DNA of 64,000 nucleotides from Trichostrongylus colubriformis (lineage: Eukaryota > Nematoda > Chromadorea > Rhabditida > Trichostrongylidae), in NCBI GenBank assembly GCA_963978905.1, contig OZ022257.1, positions 37,911,416-37,975,415 on the forward strand, read 5' to 3'. The notes below the pieces were generated by a model. It saw nothing but the letters and a program-made list of their open reading frames with translations, was not told the DNA's origin and did no database searches. Shown here piece by piece: positions 56,728-64,000 of this stretch (positions are counted from its first letter, which is position 1; the number at the start of each line of letters is the position of its first letter). The translations under genes were made by a program, and so were the position numbers.

Positions 56728-59700
56728 ATGACAGAAAGCAGTGGAAGAGCGTTTGCGTTGACCATCTCTATTTTGATGGTGGTGACAGGATCGCTGAATA
56801 CGATTTGCGCGAAATGGGCGGACAGCCTCAAAGCTGAAGGCGTTCCTTTCAATCACCCTTTTTTACAGGTATTTTTTCATACTTTACTGAGACTTCTTTC
56901 TTCCATTTCCTACTGTTCTCTTATTACATACTGAAAAACACGAAACATTCTTTTTGAAGGAACTATGGCAAAGATATATCTCACCACCAATCTGCATTTT
57001 ACTTGCAGTTATAGATAATAAAGATTGTAGACATATTGTTCAAGCAGTCTTGGATGGGATCGCTGGACCAATGCGTCATGATGCGATGCGTAAAGGGATA
57101 GGTCCGCTGAGGGTAGACTGCAATGGATGCAGGGTATCGGCATATGTAATTACGAGAGGTGTAAACACGAGGCGGAGATTGACCGCGTCCCCTGTCCCAC
57201 TGTTCGCTGCAATCGCGGGATGCACGATCTCGATTAGCGAGCAATAACTGCGGTTCAAATGGAGCATTCAAGCACACATGCTTAAAGCAATGGCTGCGAT
57301 CAAACTTCGCGATTTTGCGTTTCTTTTTTTTGCGATCTCAGGGTCGTAGTATCACGTGCGAAAGTGCGACGCAGCAAAATCACAAAATCGCGAAATCTGA
57401 CGACGACCGATGCTCGTGCACGTCAATTAATACAGTTTTTTTTTTTCAAGTATTTTGCTCAAGCCGCATTCTGTAATTGCTTTAAGATGCTGCGACTTTG
57501 CGAAGGAAATCGCAGCGTCCGAAAGCCACGGGATATTGAAATCGTGGATATGAATTATCTGACTTCGGCCTCATTAGAATTGTCCCTTTTTCAGGCCACT
57601 TGTATGTTTTTTGGTGAATTCTTGTGCTTAGTCGCATTCTTTGTCATATATGGTTACAGAAAGCACCGTTGGAATGCGGCTAATATTAGTGGTTTGTCCC
57701 TGTTACTACTCTTCATTAAGGTTTTTTTTATCTCTTAAACAGAAATGGACAGCATTAATTCGTCGGTTTTCCGTACGCTCTCTCTATAAAGGGACGTGAT
57801 GCTTGCTGAAGTATCTTGTGATGATCCCAGTGTTGCAATTTCAGGAGAGTCTGGTTCTGTAACTGATATCACATCGGACTCTGAGCCGCAGTTACCCCAG
57901 TTTAATCCTTTTGTGTTTTTGCCCCCAGCTTGTTGTGACATTCTCGCAACATCAATCATGTATATCGGTTTGAATCTTACTACGGCTAGCAGCTTCCAGA
58001 TGTTGAGAGGTAAGCTTATCGTGTTTCCCAACCTTTCCAATTCTTCAAGAATCAGGGGAATAATATAATTTGTTTCATTTAGGAGCTGTTATCGTCTTTA
58101 CCGGCCTCCTTTCTGTTGGAATGTTGGGAGCACGAATTCAGGGTTTCAAATGGATCGGAATGATTTTCGTTATAATGGGATTGGTTGTAGTTGGAGTTAC
58201 TGATATTTATTATGATGATGACCCTCTTGACGACAAGAACGCTATAATTACGGGTTAGCCTGTTACAGATATCTTCCGGATCTCTATTTATTGCATTTTA
58301 TTTGAACTCCATGCTTTTCCTCCATCGTTGTTTATATAATACCGTGTGATTTTGAAAGGGATGCTTCAATGCGCTTCAGTTCAATTTGACCGGCTTAGGT
58401 AACCTACTCATAATCATGGCACAAATCATTGTTGCGATACAAATGGTATATGAGCAAAAGTATTTGAACCAGTATGATGTGCCAGCCTTGTTCGCAGTTG
58501 GACTAGAAGGTACGTTTGATCCGTTCCCATAAAGCTGTGTTCATTTGCCGATCATTGCTGCGTGCTCTTTCTCTTGGTTTGTCTGTGTCTTACAAAGTTT
58601 TGTGATAACTGGTTCAGTACATTTTTCGGTCAAGGAAAATCTCTGAAATTCAAAGGGGTGAGGTTCAGAAGCGAGGGCTTTTAATGGGTAATGAGTAGTA
58701 GCAAGCATTGAAAAAAATTTGTTCAGAGCCAGATATGAAATAGGAGAGTTAGCTTGCCGAACACTGCTTTTAGGTTTATTTGGCATGACAATCCTTTCCT
58801 TGTTGATGGTGCCCATGTACTTCATTCATGTCCCCCACACTTTTTCTACCAACCCAGAGGGAAGGCTCGAGGTGATTCGATATAATTCCTTCAGAAGCTA
58901 ATGTGAGCGTCTCTATAGTTTCGTTTAGGATGTGTTTTATGCGTGGAAGGAGATTACTGAGCAGCCATGGATTGCTGTTGCTCTAGGTGGAACAATCATC
59001 AGGTACATGCTCGGATGTATAGCTTTGAAACGTACACCACATATTTTGGCTTGTCGTTGGATAATGACTTTTCAGTATTGCTTTTTTCAACTTCGCTGGT
59101 GTTTCTGTCACGAAAGAGCTTTCGGCCACAACTAGAATGGTTTTGGACAGTGTCAGGACGCTACTTATTTGGGCGTTCAGCATTCCTTTTTTCGGCGAAC
59201 AGTTTATTCCACTTCAGGTGTGCTGCATCATGATTTTGTGTTTCAACAAGCTGTGCCAAATTCCCTATTGTTGATTGTGGCTTTCTTCTCTATTAATCGT
59301 TTTCAGCTCATCGGTTTTGGGCTTCTTATTCTCGGTATGTTCGTCTACAACGACATCCTTATTGGTCCATGGTTCCGACGACGTGTGCTACCTAACATGG
59401 GAGACTCAAACGTGTGCACTAGGTCAGTTTTCAGATACAGTTGATTTTTATTTAACGCAATGGTCAGTATGTTATGAGTGCTCGGTGATAATGTTGTTGA
59501 CTTCACGATTTTGCGTCTCTGAGCCTTGAGTCAAGCGCGGTGCTGCGTTGCTGTGCGTCATTGCAAAATTCGAATTCTGATTGGGATTGTGGAATTCATA
59601 CTCGCTCTTCAATCAGCCGCAACCACTTCTAACGTGTGAATCATGAATATGTGTATTCATCTGATTTCTGAGCTAATTTTGTGATTGCTCTCCATTTTAT

Positions 59701-59850
59701 GAGAGCTTCTGCCCATTCTTGAATTAATCTTGAATCTGTGTCTAAATATTGTAAATGATTGAGTGAGTACTTTTCAGATGCTGGTTTTCGATATGTGGTG
59801 CTGATCTGATTGAGGCTGATCGAGAGAGTTTACTAAACGAAGATGCATAA
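56728..59850 (+). CDS. slc35f6: SLC35F6-type transporter-like membrane protein, ten exons
   Basis: Exons: 56728-56868, 57595-57691, 57845-58009, 58083-58253, 58399-58509, 58774-58871, 58929-59002, 59076-59217, 59307-59422, 59778-59850; all junctions are GT-AG and in phase, giving 395 residues (human SLC35F6 about 371). Conserved landmarks: TGSLNTICAKWAD near the N-terminus, FNHPFLQ, MFFGEF, LTTASSFQMLRGAVIVFT, IIMAQI..AIQMVYEQK, and SATTRMVLDSVRTLLIW. About ten hydrophobic helices fit the drug/metabolite transporter fold. SLC35F6 (C2orf18, ANT2BP) is known from lysosomal or mitochondrial membranes and has no settled substrate. A GAATGG-like loop at exon 3 start is acidic (SDSEPQ), and the C-terminus carries an acidic LL motif (ESLLNEDA) usual for lysosomal sorting. 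Upstream TTTTCCAG ends two bases before the ATG and suits a trans-splice acceptor. Confidence 0.95.
57303..57398. repeat. CGCGATTTTGCG-type palindromic repeat in intron 1
   Basis: Begins AACTTCGCGATTTTGCG and ends CACAAAATCGCGAAATCT, with GGTCGTAGTATCACGTGCGA inside. It is a close relative of 56518-56629 and lies inside intron 1 of the transporter gene. Confidence 0.6.
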
Positions 59851-60830
59851 ATTATTTTTGAGAACAAGTATTAGATTTTCATTTTCTATTTATTAAGTAC
59901 AATTTCGCAGGATCAATCATGAAAATAATGCTCGTTCATTCTGCGATAGTGTTCCTTCCTCTCATGATTTGGGGTGCTTTTAACACACTGTTGCTTAATT
60001 CTTATTCACCTGTCAATTTGATATCTTGAAAGTGTTTAGAATGGGTATATGTGTTGATAATATTTACGGTCATTTTCTATCTACCGTTTTTACGTTGGCA
60101 TTAATTTGGACTACAGCAGTTCGCTTGTTCTCTGATGCTTGATCTTCTTGCACTCAATCAAGGACAGTTTCGTAGAAGTGGTTTGTCCTAAAACGATTTT
60201 CTTGCTATTTGTGTGGACGTGTTCACTAGGCAATAACTTTCATTGTATTTTCTCTCCAGTACGTCACTGTATCTTGACCACTGTTATATTGGGTCGGTGC
60301 ATAATTTAGCGGCTTTTCATTGTCGCGTTTTTCTTAGTGAAAGTTGAAGTTTTGACGAATACCAAAATGGTGAATGACACCCAAATAATCATCTAAACAC
60401 TTTCTGCTAAAATTTCATTACTGTTTTTCCCTAATAGATTGTTGAAGAAAGCCGCATAAGTAATGCACTAACCCAATACTTTGCAATAATGTAATGCACT
60501 GTTTTAATTCTGTGCGCTGGAATGGCGAATAAACTAGGATTCTTGTAAATTCCAGAAGTTATGCCATTCAATACTTTGATAGAAATGTTATGGGTATGCC
60601 GACTTTGGTTTCCTTATTAGCACCTTCATCGCTCGGCTGAGTATCAGGTGCTCAGTTTAGTTCTGGTCATTGACATTTATCCTTTTATGTACATTATATT
60701 ATTTTTTACATTTATTTTTTATTTTACATTTATTTTTTATGTACAATCCGCTAAGTGTGTATGTCTGTTTGTCACGGAATTCTATTTCACGTCTCAGCAG
60801 AGCTATAACCTTGATTTTTGCAGGTGGTGT
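59851..60830. other. 3' flank of the transporter gene
   Basis: AT-rich, with no open frame of note. At about 60700-60785 there is a T/A-rich tract with ATTTATTTTTTA repeats followed by GTGTGTATGTCTGTTTGTCAC, the third copy of the motif seen at 28.08 and 36.69 kb. Confidence 0.4.
60528..60533 (+). terminator. Possible distal polyadenylation signal
   Basis: AATAAA about 680 bases beyond the stop of the SLC35F6-like gene. No earlier exact hexamer was seen, but a variant signal nearer the stop could be used. Confidence 0.3.
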
Positions 60831-60834
60831 GGTG

Positions 60835-61500
60835 GGTGGCAAGGGGACACTAATGGTGAGGGACTGGTTCTGATAACAACTGATAAGGGCGGAAAAGGAG
60901 CCTCGAAAGGCGAATGTGGCCAAATCCGTCTCGCCTTTCGGGTTGATCTCAGGGCGCCGATACTCACGGGTGTTAGAGGGTTGGGAGGGGACATTAATGG
61001 TGAGTGATTCTAATTGATGACGGTCGATAAGATTCGATAAGAAGCTTAAGAAGGTTGGAGGTTTCGAATCGGTTTCGCTTTTCGAATTGATTTTGGAGCG
61101 CTCATACTCAGTGGTGCTTTGCGGAGTGGGACGGGGACATTGATGGTGGTTGATCCAGCCTGATAGCGGCTGATAAGTTTTGATAAGGAGCTTGCAGCGA
61201 AGAGGCGTGAGTCGTTGAATCCGTTTCGCTTTTCGCATTGATCCGAGAGTAATACTCGCAGGTGTTTTGCTGAATGGAACGGGAACATTGGTGGTGGGTG
61301 ATCCAGCTTGATAACTGTTGATAAGATTCGATAAGTAGTGTGAAAAAGGTCGGAGTCGTCGAAACCGTTTCGCTTTCTGCATTGATCCTGGAGTGTTCAC
61401 AGTCACAGGGCTTTTGCGGAGTGGGACGGGGACATTGATGGTGGGTGATCCAGCTCGATAACAGTCGATACGACTAGATAAGGAGCGTCAGAAGGCAAAT
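60835..61500. repeat. Tandem repeat, unit about 146 bp, 4.5 copies
   Basis: GGGGACATTGATGGTG-like blocks start at 60843, 60987, 61133, 61281 and 61428, i.e. steps of 144-148 bases. Each unit also holds GATAAG...GATAAG, then CCGTTTCGCTTTTCG, then ATTGATC...GAG. Units differ by perhaps 15-25 percent. The minus strand is open across the array (60699-61406, 235 codons), probably because the unit is close to a multiple of three. Confidence 0.85.
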
Positions 61501-61509
61501 TTCGCGAAA

Positions 61510-62172
61510 TCCGTTCCCTCTCCCAACAGATAGAGGAGAGGTAAGCAAACCGGACTCTCTTGACAATCGGTTCCTACGCTAATCAGGTTTTCGTGGCAGG
61601 ACACACACACGCTATTTTACATCTTCCTTTAAGGTTTGAACGCTTCTGGTTGGTGCACTAGATTCTTCACGCGGATTCTTCGATGGGACTTAAATGTGCC
61701 ATACCGCCTTTCTTTGTGGAAGGATTTCACATCCGTCCGCATATCCTCTTTCTGTTTAGCTGCACTGGATGAAACTGTAGCGACGCCAGCTGTAAACACT
61801 TTTCGTTCCTGTGCTGATCAATTATATAGGCTCACATACAATAACAATGACAAACATGCTCCTGTTTACTCTTGAGGAATTATCCGTTTACTGGCTAGCT
61901 TCTCGAGAGCTAGTTGTTCCGAACACATCGTCAAAACAAATGATCCTCTCGTCGTCTTTCGCAGTAACTCTGGTCGCCATAGATGGTTAGTAGGTTATTA
62001 GTTGTACGTGCAAAATACTGAATAGCTCACCTTAATCAGGTGCTCCACGTCACGCCGTACCTGACCCAAGCAAATAAACTTACAGGAGTGGCAGAAAATG
62101 TGCTGAATTTGCTTGCAATAGCATGAGGTATAGCACGTACATCGGACGTCTTCAACGTAGTCCTTCCATCAA
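61510..62172. other. No supported gene
   Basis: Short frames only (for example 61636-61875, 79 codons). No repeat copy was recognised. Confidence 0.35.
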
Positions 62173-63179
62173 GTGAAAAGCGCAGTACTGAGCGCTTGAT
62201 TAACTGGTCCCTACAAAGGCTTGTCACTTTTTGGTATTTCACGCAGTATAGCAAAGGTAGGGTTCCCGCTCATTTTTGCTGGATAATGAACTACGTTCAG
62301 TCGTCAAAGGTTTGGTGCTTAAGCCTAGTGTTTATCAATAATCCATTCATTCACCACTGCATATCGCTTCTACAAAGAGAGCCACCACTTTCGGAGGTCC
62401 AGATGATTGAGCGGTCGATACCTTTTTACAGTTACATGACTATCAATGTAAATGGATTAGGAATGAAATGTGTTTATCCACTAATCATTCGACATTTTTG
62501 GCAAAGTGGTTACTATTAGGGGGACAGATAGTCAGGGTCGATACTTTTGTGATTGCAGACCGCGACGCACGCTACAGTAATCGCACTACCTATCGGATCT
62601 GTGTCATGGAACGAAAACACCATATGAAACACACATATGAAATTACAAACAAATACACATGTTATACGAACACGAAATAACAAAGGATGGAAAAAAGGGT
62701 GCACAATATAGCGATGCACCGAGAAGTTTCCAAAAGTTGGGTAGTGCGAGCGCAATTTGCGCGCGCAATTACTGTAGCGTGCGTCGCGGTCTGCAATTTT
62801 GCGATCACAAATGTATCGACCCTGACTATCTGATTCCCCAATAGTAACCACTTTACCAAAAATGTCGAATGATTAGTGGATAAACACATTTCATTCCTAA
62901 TCCATTTACATTGATAGTCAATGTAACTGTAAAAAGGTATCGACGGCTAAATCATCTGGACCTCCGAAAGTGGTGGCTCTCTTTGGAGAAGCGATATGCA
63001 GTGGTGAATGAATGGATTATTGATAAACACTAGGCTTAAGCATCAAACCTTTGACGACTGAACGTAGTTCATAATCCACCAAAATGAGCGGGAACCCTAC
63101 CTTTGCTATACTGCGTGAAATACCAAAAAGTGACAAGCCTTTGTAGGGACCAGTTAATTAAGCGTACTGCGCTTTTCAC
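62173..63179. repeat. 1 kb foldback element with ~420 bp arms
   Basis: 62173-62595 and 62760-63179 are inverted copies, with outer ends GTGAAAAGCGCAGTAC and its inverse. The ~165 bp centre includes a CACATATGAAATTAC-type stretch. Arms match very closely with scattered differences, so open frames on either strand are mirror images. No transposase and no obvious target duplication. Confidence 0.85.
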
Positions 63180-63452
63180 AATGCGAAGTCATGCGATATG
63201 GACCTCTCCGATATCGGTTGATTATCATCGAGTTATTCGCGTAGTACGTGCCATAGCTCAACTGGTGACCTATAAGAGACCTAACAATAAGTTAAGTAAG
63301 TGGGTGTTTTGCTGAAAGCTGCCACTCTGGACAGTCCTAGAATCTCCTAGTTTCCACCTATGTTTGATGAATTCTTTTCTATTGATAGTGATCAACCGAA
63401 GAGACGCTTGAAATTGATTTGAAAAGTGAAATAATATCTGCTTAGCTTTCAG
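63180..63452. other. Gap before the last candidate exons
   Basis: Unique sequence; no exon, repeat or RNA gene recognised. Confidence 0.3.
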
Positions 63453-63671
63453 CTTCGCGGTTAGATGCCGATATTGGCCAACTGGCTCAAAATGTTATAC
63501 GTATGAGTGCTAATTTGTACGCTGCTTAAGTGTGTGCGTGTATGAATGTGTTAGATTGCAGAAAAGGTGAATGCTATAGAGGCAACAACTTTGGCGATTG
63601 CTGTTGATGCGGTGGTTCAGTGGATCAACGATTGTTGCTGTAAACTGGCGGCTTTCACACAGTTTCTGTAG
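63453..63671 (+). CDS. Two candidate exons of an unrecognised gene (63453-63499, 63562-63671)
   Basis: GCTTTCAG precedes 63453 and GTATGAG follows 63499; TTGCAG precedes 63562. Read in matching phase they give SRLDADIGQLAQNVI, then QKVNAIEATTLAIAV and onward to a stop at 63669-63671, a helical amphipathic-looking sequence. If the donor is not used, the first exon reads on to a stop at 63527-63529. The family is unknown, and no upstream exon was found, perhaps because of the foldback element to the left. Confidence 0.3.
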
Positions 63672-64000
63672 GGGGTGGTACAGTGGTGTAATGGAATACG
63701 AGAAGGGAGCAGATTTATTGTCACAGTGTTCTGTGAACGGCAACAGTGGAAGTAGTTGGAAGAAAGATACTGCCTCAACCTGGCTATCTCCAGCACAATA
63801 TAAGCCCCGCCCCCGCCAGACGCATGGTGGAAGAATCATCGCCGTGCTGGCGATGATACTCCGGCCGGGCGGCGAGGTTACAAAACAAATATGATGTTAA
63901 CATAACTGCTGGCGATGATAGTTTCAATAATACGGAGTGGCAAGTATTGCTGGGATCAACACATCGCACGGCACTTCAAACCTGGGTAATTAAGCCATAT
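63672..64000. other. Right edge, nothing recognised
   Basis: A 98-codon plus frame (63598-63894) and minus-strand frames overlap here without domains. No repeat copy seen. Confidence 0.3.

Noticed and set aside
60699..61406. 235-codon minus-strand frame taken as a gene
   Set aside because: Lies across diverged tandem units and a simple-sequence tract; kept only as a finding.
60835..61500. CRISPR array
   Set aside because: The regular spacing is a eukaryotic tandem repeat with whole-unit similarity and no short repeat/unique spacer pattern.

Overview
This window looks like nuclear DNA of a nematode, most likely a parasitic clade V (strongylid/hookworm-like) worm. The evidence is: split genes whose acceptors nearly all read TTTCAG and whose donors read GTRAGT; a nematode-type secreted cysteine-rich protein; a decayed major-sperm-protein-like domain; several mariner elements; and introns packed with short palindromic transposons. 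There are no operons or ribosome-binding sites of bacterial type. Most of the longer open frames are chance frames inside repeats. Gene models below were built by hand from splice sites, reading phase and protein pattern.

Layout. (1) About 0.6-4.9 kb holds a six-exon plus-strand gene for a secreted protein with 16 cysteines; its long third intron carries a palindromic element. (2) 5-14.7 kb is repeat-dominated: a tandem pair of a ~465 bp element, elements with 9-bp target duplications, a 251 bp palindrome and a mariner-derived foldback. (3) 14.9-16.6 kb has an MSP-like relic and a mariner with one in-frame stop. (4) 18.5-27.9 kb has two clean exons of an unrecognised gene whose intron appears to have received a complete 7.65 kb Ty3/gypsy LTR retrotransposon (minus strand, essentially identical LTRs, CCAT duplication). 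That insertion itself landed inside a copy of the ~465 bp repeat. (5) 31.0-46.1 kb is one ~15 kb plus-strand gene for a secreted, cysteine-rich, probably membrane-tethered protein of about 500 residues built of repeated modules. (6) 46.4-55 kb is a transposon graveyard: a second mariner, a second foldback, a third degraded mariner, Harbinger-like and Mutator-like MITEs. (7) 56.7-59.9 kb is a ten-exon SLC35F6-type transporter gene, the best recognised gene here. (8) 60.8-61.5 kb is a ~146 bp tandem repeat, 62.2-63.2 kb a 1 kb foldback, and 63.45-63.67 kb two possible exons of a gene running toward the right edge.

The genes do not form an obvious pathway: two secreted/surface cysteine-rich proteins and one endomembrane transporter-like protein. 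The most unusual item is the LTR element, which has a small ORF before gag-pol, a ~240-residue extension after integrase and a further overlapping 220-codon ORF. The other striking theme is repeated evolution of hairpin (foldback) elements, including two independent copies made of head-to-head 3' halves of a mariner transposase. All functional calls are by eye; no database search was possible.
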